DNA of 64,000 bases from Humibacter sp. RRB41 (GCF_022761015.1 NZ_JAKWJQ010000003.1:496001-560000), one strand, 5' to 3'. Shown: positions 1 through 8,927, counted from the stretch's first letter. A program made the numbers and translations. The notes: generated from the letters alone by a model not told the origin.

Positions 1-1
1 G

Positions 2-655
2 CTTCGCCCCGCCATCTGCGAGCTGATCGACGCCGAGACTCTCAAGGCGATCGCGGCGTACTCCGCATCGACCACAGGAGACGACATCGGCGGGGTCCTC
101 GACCTCGACGCAGGCGCGTCGCTGATCGTGCAGTTCGACGATGCGGATGCCGTCACCCGCGCGACCGAGGCCGCCGCGCTCGTGCAGAGCGCGGGCGGCA
201 GCGCGCGGCTCTCGTCCGACCGTGAAGAGGCCGACCGCCTGCTCGCACTCCGCCGCGCGGTCCATCCGTCGCTGGGCACCCTCGGCGAGGTGCTCATCGA
301 GGACGTGGCCGTTCCACGGTCGCGGCTCGCTGACATGTTCGACGAGATCGTGCGGATCGAGCGGCAGTACGACGTGAGCATCCCGACGGTCGCGCACGCC
401 GCAGACGGCAACCTGCATCCGAACTTCGTGTACGCAGGGGGAGAGGTGCCCGACGTCATCTGGCGTGCAGCCGACGACCTGTTCACCACGGCGCTGCGCC
501 TCGGCGGGACGCTGACGGGCGAGCACGGTGTCGGCATCCTGAAGCGACGCTGGCTGCGCGACGAGCTGGGCGACGACTCGTACGAGCTGCAGCGCGGCAT
601 CAAGGCGGTGTTCGACCCGCTGGGCATCCTGAATCCCGGAAAGGTGTTCGCGTGA
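2..655 (+). CDS. FAD-linked oxidase, C-terminal part (glycolate oxidase / D-lactate dehydrogenase GlcD type)
   Basis: Only the last 217 residues lie in the window; the frame is open from the left edge, so the start is outside. Two family signatures are visible: AHAADGNLHPNF (about visible residues 132-143) and GEHGVG (about 173-178), the C-terminal FAD-oxidase motifs of enzymes that oxidise glycolate, D-lactate or related 2-hydroxy acids and pass electrons to the respiratory chain or another acceptor. The end is a typical family C-terminus (FDPLGILNPGKVF). The stop overlaps the next start by four bases (GTGA), so the two genes are probably co-transcribed. The exact substrate cannot be told from this fragment. 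Confidence 0.85.
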   Translation, partial: LRPAICELIDAETLKAIAAYSASTTGDDIGGVLDLDAGASLIVQFDDADAVTRATEAAALVQSAGGSARLSSDREEADRLLALRRAVHPSLGTLGEVLIEDVAVPRSRLADMFDEIVRIERQYDVSIPTVAHAADGNLHPNFVYAGGEVPDVIWRAADDLFTTALRLGGTLTGEHGVGILKRRWLRDELGDDSYELQRGIKAVFDPLGILNPGKVFA

Positions 656-1776
656 CGCAGCAGATTCCCGCGCCGCAGTATCCGGCCGCCCCGCTGGTGG
701 TTCGCACCAAGACGAGCACGGTCGTGTGGACGATCATCGGGCTGATCCTGCTCACGCAGCTGCTCGTCGTCGTGTTCGCCTACCTGGTGCTCGCGTTCGG
801 CCCAGGGCTCGTCGTGGTCAGCGCGGCGCTGGCCCTCGTGCCGTTGGCCATCGTGCTGCTGACAGCGATCTGGATCGACGCGTGGGAGCCCGAACCGCTC
901 GCGGCGAAGGCGTTCGCCTTTCTCTGGGGCGCCGCCGCCGCCATCACGATCGCCCTGCTGTTCGACCTCGGGCAGCGGGTGCTCACGCCGATTCCGGAGG
1001 ACTCGATTCTGTCGGCGGTCGTGCGTGCCCCCATCGTCGAGGAGACCGCGAAGGGCGTTGCGCTGCTGATCCTGGTCTTCGCGGCCCGTCGCACGTTCGA
1101 CGGTCCGATCGACGGCATCGTGTATGCGGCGATCACCGCCGGAGGGTTCGCCTTCGTGGAGAACATCCAGTACTTCGGCACGGCGATCCACAGTGGAGGG
1201 CCGGATCAAGCGGCCGTGGTGTTCGTTCTGCGGTCGCTGTTCTCGCCGTTCGCCCACGTGCTCTTCACCTCGTGCACCGGCCTTGCGCTGGGACTCGCCG
1301 TGCGCAAACGGGGAGTGGGTCGCATCCTCGTCGCCTTCGTCATCGGGCTCGCCGCAGCGATCGTTCTGCATGCGGTGTGGAACTTCTCGAGCTACATCGG
1401 CTTCTGGGGCGTCTACCTCGTGTTCGAACTGCCGGTCTTCGTGGGTGCCGTCGTCACTGTCGTGTTGCTCAGGGTGCGAGAACAGCACCTCACCAGGGAC
1501 AGGCTGGCGGACTATGGCAGGGCCGGCTGGTTCACGCCAGACGAGGTGGTGCTGTACGGAACGCGTCCCGGCAGGCGTCGAGTGCGGGCGTGGGCGCGCT
1601 CCCGTGGCGGTGACGCGCCGGCGATCGTGCGGTCGATGGTGCGCGACAGCACCCGTCTCGCAATGGCGAGGAACCGCGTGGTCAACGGCTCAGCGGATGC
1701 CGACACCGCGGCCGAGGAGGCGGCTCTGCTCGCCGAGATCACCGAGGCACGTTCCCGGCTCTACAGCCTCGGCTGA
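652..1776 (+). CDS. PrsW-family intramembrane metalloprotease
   Basis: A 374-residue multi-pass membrane protein. The PrsW/CAAX-protease-like residues are present: adjacent glutamates E130-E131 in IVEETAKG, FVEN (E170), H202 in FAHVLFT and H240 in LHAVWNF, each inside or beside a hydrophobic segment. In Bacillus, PrsW makes the first cut in an anti-sigma factor; the target here is unknown and no sigma or anti-sigma gene is nearby. The C-terminal 90 or so residues are hydrophilic and probably cytoplasmic. The GTG start overlaps the stop of the preceding oxidase gene. Confidence 0.85.
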   Translation: MTQQIPAPQYPAAPLVVRTKTSTVVWTIIGLILLTQLLVVVFAYLVLAFGPGLVVVSAALALVPLAIVLLTAIWIDAWEPEPLAAKAFAFLWGAAAAITIALLFDLGQRVLTPIPEDSILSAVVRAPIVEETAKGVALLILVFAARRTFDGPIDGIVYAAITAGGFAFVENIQYFGTAIHSGGPDQAAVVFVLRSLFSPFAHVLFTSCTGLALGLAVRKRGVGRILVAFVIGLAAAIVLHAVWNFSSYIGFWGVYLVFELPVFVGAVVTVVLLRVREQHLTRDRLADYGRAGWFTPDEVVLYGTRPGRRRVRAWARSRGGDAPAIVRSMVRDSTRLAMARNRVVNGSADADTAAEEAALLAEITEARSRLYSLG

Positions 1777-1950
1777 GTCCGCCCTCAGGACGCCGATGGC
1801 AGGTGCGACGCGAACGGAGAACACAAAAACTCGCCGCTCGGTGGTGCGGCACTGCCGGCAGCCGAATCCGAACGACGAGTTGGTCTGCATCCAGGGTGCA
1901 ACGGCGGGCGCGGGATTGCAAGCATTTGCCGCACGCCGCGTACCCCGGCT

Positions 1951-1979
1951 TTGACGATCCGGCACCGGTGCCCTTGGAT
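1951..1979 (+). promoter_or_regulatory. promoter of the FKBP gene, leaderless arrangement
   Basis: TTGACG at 1951-1956, a 17-bp spacer, then TTGGAT at 1974-1979. The ATG follows 6 nt later, so the transcript would begin at or next to the start codon. The 170 bp between prsW and this promoter holds no other feature I can support. Confidence 0.55.
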
Positions 1980-1985
1980 GGAGGG

Positions 1986-2360
1986 ATGAGCGAAACGCAG
2001 AAGTCCAAGCCGGAGATCGAAGCCCCGCAGTCCCCGGCGCCCGAGGCGCTGGAGATCGTCGACCTCGTCGAGGGTGACGGCGCAGAGGCAACGCCGGGCG
2101 CAACTGTCGACGTGCACTACCTCGGAGTCGACTACGACTCCGGTGAGGAATTCGACTCCTCGTGGGGTCGCGGACAGTCCATTCAGTTCCCGTTGCAGGG
2201 CCTCATCCAGGGTTGGCAGGACGGCATCCCCGGCATGAAGGTCGGCGGGCGTCGCCAGCTGACGGTCCCGCCGCAGCTCGCCTACGGCCCAGCGGGCAGC
2301 GGGCATCCGCTCGGTGGCAAGACCCTGATCTTCGTGATCGACCTGCTCGGAGTCAAGTAG
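1986..2360 (+). CDS. FKBP-type peptidyl-prolyl cis-trans isomerase
   Basis: 124 residues: a short acidic N-terminal tail, then one complete FKBP domain (about 18-124) with VDVHYLGV, the SGEEFDSSW turn, QGLIQGWQDGIPGMKVGGRRQL and the closing AYG...GHPLGGKTLIFVIDLL. It catalyses proline cis-trans isomerisation in folding proteins. No signal peptide is visible, so it is cytosolic. The frame is open upstream to 1803, but ATG 1986 gives the normal family N-terminus and is preceded by a promoter at leaderless spacing. Confidence 0.92.
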   Translation: MSETQKSKPEIEAPQSPAPEALEIVDLVEGDGAEATPGATVDVHYLGVDYDSGEEFDSSWGRGQSIQFPLQGLIQGWQDGIPGMKVGGRRQLTVPPQLAYGPAGSGHPLGGKTLIFVIDLLGVK

Positions 2361-2381
2361 CCCGGCCAACCCCGATCCGTT

Positions 2382-2424
2382 CGCGATGCACCCGGATGCC
2401 CCTCAGGGCTCCGGGTGCATCGCG
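2382..2424. terminator. bidirectional terminator between the FKBP and MFS genes
   Basis: A perfect 15-bp stem (CGCGATGCACCCGGA, 2382-2396; complement 2410-2424) with a smaller GCCC/GGGC stem in its loop. It lies between convergent genes, and the MFS stop codon (2403-2405) sits inside the loop. Confidence 0.8.
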
Positions 2425-3731
2425 TCGTAGTGGCGGAAAGTGCGCTGCAACCGCACGATCAGGGTCACCGCGACCATGATCACGAGCCCGCCGAGCGCGG
2501 GCGGGAACCACAGCGCGACGAGGGCGGCCGCGGCGCCGGCATACAGATCGCCGATGCGAGGGCCGCCGGTGACCACCACGGTGAAGACGCCCTGGATGCG
2601 CCCGCGCATCGTGTCAGGCGTCGCCGACTGCAAGATCGTCTGACGGAAGATGGATGACACGTTGTCTGCGGCGCCGGCACCGAGGAGCAGTACGCATGCG
2701 ATCGTGATGGCCGCGATGTTCGGATGCCCGGCATCCGCCGACCCGAACCATCCCGTTGTCAGCAGGGCGAGCTCGACGCCGACGGCGAAGATGAACGCGC
2801 CGTAGACGACCACCGACCGGCCGACGGCGACCCCCTGCCTGCGCACGTGCCCGAGGGGACCGGAGAACACGCTCGAGACGAGCGCCCCGATCGCATAGGC
2901 GGCGGTGAGCGCGCCGACGGTGACGGCGCCACCGCCGAGCAGCAAGGCGCCTGCTGCGGGGAACAGCACCCGCGGCTGCCCGAACGTCATCGCGAAGATG
3001 TCGACGATGAACGACATGCGTACGTTCGGCGCCCGCTTGAGGAACGAAAGTCCTTCGACGAGGGATGCCCACCCCGGTTTCGCCGCATCGCCTTCCGGCA
3101 AAACGGGCGGCAGCGTCGCGATGCCGAGGAACGCGAAGACGAACAGCACGACGTCTACCGAGTACGTCCAGCCGAAGCCGACCGCGGCGACGAGCACGCC
3201 GGCCAGCGCAGGGCCGACCGTCACCATCACGCCCGTTGCGATGCCACCGAGAGCGGATGCCGCAGGCAGCAGCTCCCGCTCGAGCAGCCTCGGCATGATC
3301 GCCATACGTGTGCTGCTGATGACCGTGGCCGCAACGGCGTTGAGCGTGGCGAGCAGGTACAGCAGCCAGATGTTGTCGACGTGGAGCCAGGCGAGCAGCG
3401 CGATCGTCAGCGTGGATCCCCACGCCACGACGGCGGAGAGCAGCGCGACCAGCCTGCGGTCGAAGACGTCGGCGAGCATCCCGCCGTAGATGCCGAAGAA
3501 CACCATCGGCAGCAGAGCGAAGAGGGCGACGCCCGAGACCGCGAGCGTCGAGTTCGTCAGGTCGTAGACCTGCAGGCCGATCGCGACGATCGTCATCTGA
3601 CCGCCGATGCCGGAGACGGCGCCGCCGATCCACAGACGGGCGAAGGCCGGACTCCGCTTGAGAGGCGTGAGGTCGACGAAGACCGATCGTCTGGCTGGCG
3701 CGGCAGGGCGCTCGGTATCGTCGTTCGGCAC
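2403..3731 (-). CDS. MFS transporter, DHA3/EntS-like exporter family
   Basis: 442 residues with the hydrophobic pattern of a 12-helix major facilitator. The N-terminal ...PAFARLWIGGAVSGIGGQMTIVAIGLQVYDLT stretch and the GIYGGMLADVFDRR loop (the MFS motif-A region) are typical of the EntS/MFS_3 group, proton-driven exporters of siderophores and drugs; the substrate is unknown. The start is uncertain: GTG 3731 gives a usual N-terminus, GTG 3749 is 6 residues earlier. The open frame runs far upstream (to 4778), but that part lies antisense to apt and a carboxylesterase and is not coding. The last codons form half of a terminator stem. Confidence 0.85.
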   Translation of the reverse strand: MPNDDTERPAAPARRSVFVDLTPLKRSPAFARLWIGGAVSGIGGQMTIVAIGLQVYDLTNSTLAVSGVALFALLPMVFFGIYGGMLADVFDRRLVALLSAVVAWGSTLTIALLAWLHVDNIWLLYLLATLNAVAATVISSTRMAIMPRLLERELLPAASALGGIATGVMVTVGPALAGVLVAAVGFGWTYSVDVVLFVFAFLGIATLPPVLPEGDAAKPGWASLVEGLSFLKRAPNVRMSFIVDIFAMTFGQPRVLFPAAGALLLGGGAVTVGALTAAYAIGALVSSVFSGPLGHVRRQGVAVGRSVVVYGAFIFAVGVELALLTTGWFGSADAGHPNIAAITIACVLLLGAGAADNVSSIFRQTILQSATPDTMRGRIQGVFTVVVTGGPRIGDLYAGAAAALVALWFPPALGGLVIMVAVTLIVRLQRTFRHYDAMHPEP

Positions 3732-3830
3732 GGGATTCGACGGTAACACGGCGGTGTCCGGCCGGTTCGCCCTCCGAGTCGGCAGCGGCGGCTCCCGCTC
3801 GGGTCGCGATGACGGGGCAGCGAGGTCGCA

Positions 3831-3836
3831 TAGGGT
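3831..3836 (+). promoter_or_regulatory. -10 box (TAGGGT) of apt
   Basis: Six nt separate it from the GTG start and there is no Shine-Dalgarno sequence, so apt is probably leaderless. A weak -35 candidate, TGACGG, is at 3810-3815. Confidence 0.6.
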
Positions 3837-3842
3837 GGGCTG

Positions 3843-4367
3843 GTGAACAGCGCGCGTGACGAACTCGACCGCCTGCTGGTGAGCGTTGCGGACTTTCCCG
3901 AGCCGGGCATCCTGTTCCGAGATCTGGCTCCCGTCTTCGCCGACGGCACGGCGTTCGCCGCGATCGTCGATGATCTCGCCGCGCGGTTCGACGGCGGATT
4001 CGACGCCGTCGCCGGTGTCGAGGCCCGCGGTTTCGTGTTGGCGGCCGCGGTCGCGTACGCGGCCGGCGTCGGAGTTCTCGTGATCCGCAAGGCGGGCAAG
4101 CTTCCCGGAGAAGTGCTCAGCGAGTCCTATGAGCTGGAGTACGGCACGTCGACCCTCGAGCTCGAACCCGACCGGCTGCCCAGAGGATCGCGGGTGCTCG
4201 TGCTCGACGACGTGCTCGCGACAGGTGGAACGCTCGCGGCATCCGCTCGTCTGATCCGGCGCGCCGGGTATTCGATCACGGGATTCGGAGTCGTACTCGA
4301 ACTCGAAGAGCTGGCAGGGCGTGACAAGCTCGGCGACGTTCCGACGTACAGCATCGCCGCACTCTGA
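3843..4367 (+). CDS. apt: adenine phosphoribosyltransferase
   Basis: 174 residues, normal for the family. It converts adenine and PRPP to AMP and pyrophosphate in purine salvage, in the cytosol. Visible signatures: FPEPGILFRDLAP near the N-terminus, GVEARGF, the RKAGKLPGE flexible loop, and the PRPP-binding loop VLVLDDVLATGGT at about residues 119-131. It is divergent from the MFS gene. In many actinobacteria apt lies near relA; no such partner is present here. Confidence 0.95.
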   Translation: MNSARDELDRLLVSVADFPEPGILFRDLAPVFADGTAFAAIVDDLAARFDGGFDAVAGVEARGFVLAAAVAYAAGVGVLVIRKAGKLPGEVLSESYELEYGTSTLELEPDRLPRGSRVLVLDDVLATGGTLAASARLIRRAGYSITGFGVVLELEELAGRDKLGDVPTYSIAAL

Positions 4368-4421
4368 CCGGCGCTCGCCGAAGTCATCGGCGATCTCCCG
4401 GCCGCGGAAGGATCTCGGTCC

Positions 4422-4427
4422 TAGCCT
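4422..4427 (+). promoter_or_regulatory. -10 box (TAGCCT) of the carboxylesterase gene
   Basis: Followed after 6 nt by the GTG start at 4434. The spacing fixes that start and implies a leaderless mRNA. Confidence 0.6.
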
Positions 4428-4433
4428 GAGAGC

Positions 4434-5969
4434 GTGAGTGCGAACGAGGCGACGCTCATCGGCGCCGCGAACGAGACCGAGCCCGTCGTCGCCACCTCGC
4501 ACGGCCTGGTGCGTGGCGTGCACGGCGGAGACGTGTACGCCTTCAAGGGCATTCCGTATGCGGCACCGCCCGTCGGGCCGCTGCGCTTCAGAGCGCCGGA
4601 ACTGCCGCAATCGTGGGACGGTGTGCGCGATGCGACCGCGTTCAGCCGCATCGCTCCTCAGCCGGTCATGGCGTTCGTCGGCAGCAAGCCTCGCGAGATG
4701 AGCGAGGACTGCCTGACCGTGAACGTGTACACACCGCAATTGGGCGACGCGGGTCTGCCGGTGATGGTGTGGATCCACGGTGGCGCGTACTACGTCGGTT
4801 CGTCGGCCGATCCGCTCTACGACGGCTCGCGGCTCGCGGCCGGTGGCGCTGTGATCGTCACGTTCAACTACCGCATCGGCCCGCTCGGTTACCTCGATCT
4901 GTCGTCGTTCTCCACGGCCGAGGACGAGTTCGAGAGCAATGTCGGCCAGAAGGACCAGCTTGCGGCGCTCGCCTGGGTGCGTGACAACATCCGGGCTTTC
5001 GGCGGTTCACCGGACCGCGTGACCCTGTTCGGCGAGTCGTCGGGCGCGGGTGCCGTCACGACCATGATGGCGACTCCGAGTGCCGAGGGCCTGGTGCACG
5101 GTGCGATCGCGCAGAGCTCGCCTGCCGGCAGTGTGTACACCCGCGAGACGGCACGCCGCTCGGCAGAGCGTTTCCTTCAGCGTCTGGATGTCGCGCCCGG
5201 CGACGTGCATCGGCTGCGACGCCTCCCGGCCGCTGCGTTGATCGAGGCGTGCAACCGACTGATCGTCGACACGAGTGCTGCGGAGCCCGGCACGATCCCG
5301 GTCGCGCCGGTGGTCGACGGCGAGCTCGTTCCGGAGTATCCGCTCACCGCGATGATGCGAGGTCAGGCTCTACGCATTCCCCTGGTGATCGGCTCGAACC
5401 GCGATGAGGCGATGCTCTTCCGGCTGTTGCGCTCGCCGATCGTGCCGAACACGTCGAAGGCCGTTCAGCTCATGGTCGAAAGACTCGGCACTCCAGAGGC
5501 ACTGGCCGTGCCGTCCGGATACCGCGGCTACCCTCGCCTGCGGCCGGCGCTTCGCCTGTCGACGGATGCCGCCTTCCGCATGCCGACCGTGTGGGCCGCG
5601 TCAGCGCACAGCAGGTACGCGCCGACCTGGGCGTACGAGTTCGACTTCGCTCCGCCTCTGATTCGGGTCGCCGGCCTTGGTGCGATGCACGGCGCAGAAC
5701 TGGCGCACGTGTTCGACACCCACGTTCCGAAGGTCGTCGCTGCCGGAGCGGTGAGCGCAGGGCGGCGCCTCACCGCGCGCATGCAGGCGCGATGGCTCTC
5801 GTTCGCCTCGATCGGCGACCCGAACCCGGTCGGCATGACGCCGTTCTGGCCGCGTTACGACACCGAGCGGCGTTCCACCTACGTCTTCGACAGTCGCGAC
5901 CGCGTCGTGCGCGACCCCCGTGGCGAGCTGCGTCGGGTCTGGGGAGACGACATCATCGCGTTCCGCTGA
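4434..5969 (+). CDS. type-B carboxylesterase (para-nitrobenzyl esterase family)
   Basis: 511 residues, full length for the family. The nucleophile elbow GESSGAG is at about residues 200-206 (serine near 202), the oxyanion-hole motif HGGAYYVGS precedes it, and the catalytic histidine is in GAMHGAELAHVF near residue 419. No export signal is evident, so it is probably a cytosolic ester hydrolase of broad specificity; the physiological ester is unknown. Its 3' end overlaps the end of the convergent hydrolase gene by 17 bp, and no terminator separates them. Confidence 0.9.
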   Translation: MSANEATLIGAANETEPVVATSHGLVRGVHGGDVYAFKGIPYAAPPVGPLRFRAPELPQSWDGVRDATAFSRIAPQPVMAFVGSKPREMSEDCLTVNVYTPQLGDAGLPVMVWIHGGAYYVGSSADPLYDGSRLAAGGAVIVTFNYRIGPLGYLDLSSFSTAEDEFESNVGQKDQLAALAWVRDNIRAFGGSPDRVTLFGESSGAGAVTTMMATPSAEGLVHGAIAQSSPAGSVYTRETARRSAERFLQRLDVAPGDVHRLRRLPAAALIEACNRLIVDTSAAEPGTIPVAPVVDGELVPEYPLTAMMRGQALRIPLVIGSNRDEAMLFRLLRSPIVPNTSKAVQLMVERLGTPEALAVPSGYRGYPRLRPALRLSTDAAFRMPTVWAASAHSRYAPTWAYEFDFAPPLIRVAGLGAMHGAELAHVFDTHVPKVVAAGAVSAGRRLTARMQARWLSFASIGDPNPVGMTPFWPRYDTERRSTYVFDSRDRVVRDPRGELRRVWGDDIIAFR

Positions 5970-6771
5970 CGCCGTCGCAGGGAGCGGATGCCGGGGCATC
6001 CGTCTCGCGAAGCACTCGCCTGACGAGGCGCCAGAGTTCGGGATGCCCGAGCACGCGGAAATGCCCTGCGACCGGCACGCGCACGTTCGCGGCGGCATCC
6101 GGCAACTCGCTGCCGCCGGGGATCTGCGGATCGAAGGCGGGGAAGGCCGACACGATACGACCGTTCACGCCGCGGTTCGCTGCCAGGTCGAGCAGTGTCC
6201 GATCGGTCGGTGCGAACGCACGGAGCGCTCTATCCGGCATTCTCGACGCGAAGACCGAGCCCGAGAAGGGCGTCGCGATCGCGAGCATCGTCGCGACTCT
6301 GGGCCCCGTCTGCTCCCAGGCCATCAGCTGCTTGCCGACCAGACCGCCCTTGCTGTGGGCGACGATGGTCACCCCGCTGAGGTCGTGCCGCTCGAGGTAC
6401 GCGGCGGCGATCTCGGCCGTCGCGAGCACACCAGAGCGGTTGCGTCCCAGCGTCGTGACGACGTGCGCGGGGCGGCAGGAGGCGAGCGCGAGTGCGGCGA
6501 ACGGGTCGAGGAAACGCGGGCTCTCGTTCACGCCGGGAAGCAGCAGCACGGGCGACCCGTCGACGGGATGCTCGCGATCGCGCAGCATCCATCGACGAGC
6601 TCTGGCGCCGAGGCCACGCCATCCTGGGAGGAATGCGATGTCGGCAAGCGCAGACGGAACGGCACGCGACACGGTCCCGACGTCGATTCCGGCGATCTCG
6701 ACGTCGGGTTCCGACCCCTCGCCCGGCACAACGTCTCGACTCGATCGCCGGCCGGATTCCGCACGCGGCAT
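5953..6771 (-). CDS. alpha/beta hydrolase (lipase-like)
   Basis: 272 residues. A central strand LLLPGVN is followed by the nucleophile elbow VAHSKGG with Ser140, and a late histidine in VAGHFRVLGHPELW could complete the triad. The HSKGG form and the region after it resemble PGAP1-like or triacylglycerol-lipase-like hydrolases, but the substrate cannot be named. The ATG at 6771 is 6 nt from a TAGCGT box, consistent with a leaderless start. The residues upstream of the LLLPG strand are not conserved with anything I recognise. Confidence 0.72.
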   Translation of the reverse strand: MPRAESGRRSSRDVVPGEGSEPDVEIAGIDVGTVSRAVPSALADIAFLPGWRGLGARARRWMLRDREHPVDGSPVLLLPGVNESPRFLDPFAALALASCRPAHVVTTLGRNRSGVLATAEIAAAYLERHDLSGVTIVAHSKGGLVGKQLMAWEQTGPRVATMLAIATPFSGSVFASRMPDRALRAFAPTDRTLLDLAANRGVNGRIVSAFPAFDPQIPGGSELPDAAANVRVPVAGHFRVLGHPELWRLVRRVLRETDAPASAPCDGVSGTR

Positions 6772-6777
6772 GGTTCA

Positions 6778-6783
6778 ACGCTA
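6778..6783 (-). promoter_or_regulatory. -10 box (TAGCGT, minus strand) of the alpha/beta hydrolase gene
   Basis: A 6-nt gap to ATG 6771 on the minus strand; no Shine-Dalgarno sequence is present. Confidence 0.55.
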
Positions 6784-6902
6784 GCGTTCCGCGGATCGCG
6801 GAACGTCACAGGGCCTGCGCCAGAACCTGCGGGTAGTGTCTTTCGGGTACGTTGAACGACCTGGCCGGGCGGGTGTCGCGCGGCCCGAGAGGAGACGAGA
6901 TC

Positions 6903-7667
6903 TTGGCCACGACGAGAAAGACGAGTCCGCGCACCGATTCGACGAAGGCCGAGTCGTCCGAGGACTCGGTCGGGGCCGGTTCAGCCGACGTCGACGATTC
7001 GCTTTCTCGGGTGTTCGCCCCTCCTGCGAGCGAATCGGATGCCGCGGACGGCGAGTCCGCCGACCAGCCGTCGGCGCACGAGCAGGAGGTTCAGCAGCCC
7101 GCCCCTGCCGCTGCTCCCGCGCCCCCACAGCCGCTCACCGCAACTCAGCTGCTCAACGATCCGCTGCTCGGCACTCACGACGAGATCGTCGTCGACCTCG
7201 GCCTCAAGCTGCGCTGGGCTGCCGTCGGCTACGGGTTGCTCGGTGTCGTCGCATCCTGGGTCATCGCCGCGCAGGTCGCACTGGCCACGAAGGACGCCGC
7301 CGCGTTCGGCTGGGCCATCGCAGCGACCATCCTCATCTTCGCCGCGGGCGTCTGGTACTTCGCGGATGTCTCGAGCCGCTTCGCTTCGGTCGCCGCGTAC
7401 CGCAGAGCCAAGACCCCGCAGTCGATCGCACGTCTGAACCGTGGAGGGGTCGTCGGCCTCTACGGTGTCGTCGGTGCGTGGATCGGTGCCGCCCTCGGCG
7501 CACTCGTGCTGGTGAGTGGCGTGACCACCGCCGTGCTCACCGTCGCACTGGGCGCGACAGGCTGGACGTGGTTCTTCGGCGGCATCCCCGTCGTGCTGCT
7601 CTACGTCTTCGGCTTCGGGCTGATGCACTACAGGGTCATCGAGAAGGCCCGCGACGCCGTCGCCTGA
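6903..7667 (+). CDS. hypothetical membrane protein upstream of rpsO
   Basis: I do not recognise this 254-residue protein. The first 85 or so residues are low in complexity and rich in Ser, Ala, Pro and Glu. The rest has four hydrophobic segments in two pairs, with a charged stretch between the pairs (FASVAAYRRAKTPQSIARLNRGG). TTG 6903 is chosen because GAGGAGA lies about 7 nt upstream; another TTG at 6852 would add 17 residues but has no ribosome-binding site. It precedes rpsO in the same direction, but rpsO appears to have its own promoter. Confidence 0.6.
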   Translation: MATTRKTSPRTDSTKAESSEDSVGAGSADVDDSLSRVFAPPASESDAADGESADQPSAHEQEVQQPAPAAAPAPPQPLTATQLLNDPLLGTHDEIVVDLGLKLRWAAVGYGLLGVVASWVIAAQVALATKDAAAFGWAIAATILIFAAGVWYFADVSSRFASVAAYRRAKTPQSIARLNRGGVVGLYGVVGAWIGAALGALVLVSGVTTAVLTVALGATGWTWFFGGIPVVLLYVFGFGLMHYRVIEKARDAVA

Positions 7668-7700
7668 CGTCTGACTCCCTTCCCTGGCAGGCGACCACGG

Positions 7701-7729
7701 TCGGGTGCCCGCGTCATTCCTGGTAGTCT
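7701..7729 (+). promoter_or_regulatory. candidate promoter of rpsO
   Basis: TCGGGT (7701-7706), a 17-bp spacer, then TAGTCT (7724-7729). This leaves a leader of about 85 nt before rpsO, long enough for S15 autoregulation, but I could not assign a known S15-binding fold. Confidence 0.4.
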
Positions 7730-7819
7730 TTACCGGTTGCCGTCAGAACGGCCGCGGATAAAGAGAGCCCAGGCATTCGGCCTGCGGCACCGCGCAGCGA
7801 GAGAAAGGGGATCGAATCT

Positions 7820-8089
7820 ATGGCACTTGAAGCAGATGCCAAGAAGGCGATCATCGAAGAGTACGCAACCCACCCCGGTGACACCGGATCCCCAGAGGTT
7901 CAGGTCGCAATCCTGACCAAGCGGATCAAGGATCTCACTGAGCACCTCAAGGAGCACAAGCACGACCACCACTCACGTCGTGGCCTGCTGCTGCTCGTCG
8001 GGCAGCGTCGCCGCCTGCTGGGTTACCTGCAGGAGATCGACATCAGCCGCTACCGCTCACTGATCGAGCGCCTCGGCCTTCGCCGCTGA
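7820..8089 (+). CDS. rpsO: 30S ribosomal protein S15
   Basis: 89 residues, the normal length. S15 binds 16S rRNA early in 30S assembly. Family signatures are clear: [19 protein letters not shown] near the N-terminus, then [22 protein letters not shown]. The ATG is preceded by GAGAAAGGGG at good spacing. rpsO is next to pnp in many bacteria; here about 14.7 kb separates them. A strong terminator follows. Confidence 0.98.
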   Translation: MALEADAKKAIIEEYATHPGDTGSPEVQVAILTKRIKDLTEHLKEHKHDHHSRRGLLLLVGQRRRLLGYLQEIDISRYRSLIERLGLRR

Positions 8090-8166
8090 GCGGTCGTCGG
8101 TAGAGTCGATCGTTCGCCCGCACGGGCGACGGCAACTCTTCGTTCGACAACGCGAACTTCTTGCGC

Positions 8167-8200
8167 AGAACGCCCCGTCACTTCGGTGACGGGGCGTTCT
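8167..8200. terminator. bidirectional terminator between rpsO and the MBL hydrolase gene
   Basis: A perfect 15-bp stem (AGAACGCCCCGTCAC) closed by a TTCG tetraloop. It sits between convergent genes and ends 7 bp from the MBL stop codon. Confidence 0.9.
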
Positions 8201-8207
8201 CGTCTTC

Positions 8208-8927
8208 TCAGCCGGCCGCGTCCGAAAGGGCGAGCTCCGCGGCGATCTCTTTCGTGCCGCGATTCCACGGCGTGCCGTGCCCCGGCAGGACCCAGGTGGC
8301 GTCGATCGAGGCGAGCTTCGCGTGCGAGGCACGTGCGGCATCCTGGTCGTCCGTGAACGGTGCCGGCAGCGCGCCGCGCTGACCGGTCAGCACGTTCCTG
8401 GTGGTCAGAGCGTCACCGACGAAGACCGCGTCGACCGACGGAGCGACGATGGCGATGCTGCCGGCCGAGTGACCGGGCAGGGCGACGATCCGCGGATGCC
8501 CCGGCAGATCGAGCACGTCGCCGTCGTGCACCGGAACGACCTCTGTGAGGTAGGTGTTGCGCATTCCGCCCTTGCGCAGGGTGTACCAGAGGAAGCTCGT
8601 CATGGCGCCGACACGAACCTTGCCCCACGCGGGGTGCGTTGACTCCTCGCCGCGGGCGCGTGCGGCATCCGCCTCGCCGACGTAGACAGGGATGCCGTGA
8701 TCGCGGTGCAGCCGCTCGGCGAACCCGATGTGGTCGCTGTCGCCGTGCGTGAGCACGACTCCGCGAATGTCGGCAACCGTGCGATGCATCGACGCGAGCT
8801 CGCGTTCCAGGTCGGCGTATTGTCCTGAGATCCCCGCGTCGATCAGGGTGATGCCGCTGTCGTCCTCGACGAGGTAGACGGCGATGATGTCGTTTCCAAT
8901 GCGGTGCAGTCCGGGGGCGAGTTCCAT
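8208..8927 (-). CDS. MBL-fold metallo-hydrolase
   Basis: 239 residues. The metal motif reads HGDSDH (residues 61-66), the form in which Asp replaces the second His of HxHxDH, as in several hydrolase subgroups; GHSAGS and a late GHG motif supply further ligands. The reaction is unknown; hydrolysis of a thioester, lactone or other ester is typical. GAGAGGACC precedes the ATG. It is divergent from a TetR gene, with two operators between them, so it is probably the target of that repressor. Confidence 0.85.
   Translation of the reverse strand: MELAPGLHRIGNDIIAVYLVEDDSGITLIDAGISGQYADLERELASMHRTVADIRGVVLTHGDSDHIGFAERLHRDHGIPVYVGEADAARARGEESTHPAWGKVRVGAMTSFLWYTLRKGGMRNTYLTEVVPVHDGDVLDLPGHPRIVALPGHSAGSIAIVAPSVDAVFVGDALTTRNVLTGQRGALPAPFTDDQDAARASHAKLASIDATWVLPGHGTPWNRGTKEIAAELALSDAAG

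Noticed and set aside
3732-4778. Long minus-strand open frame (791 codons in all, 2403-4778) continuing upstream of the MFS gene
   Set aside because: It runs antisense through apt and the carboxylesterase, both with clear family motifs; the extra residues resemble no protein and are Arg/His/Asp-rich, typical of high-GC shadow frames.
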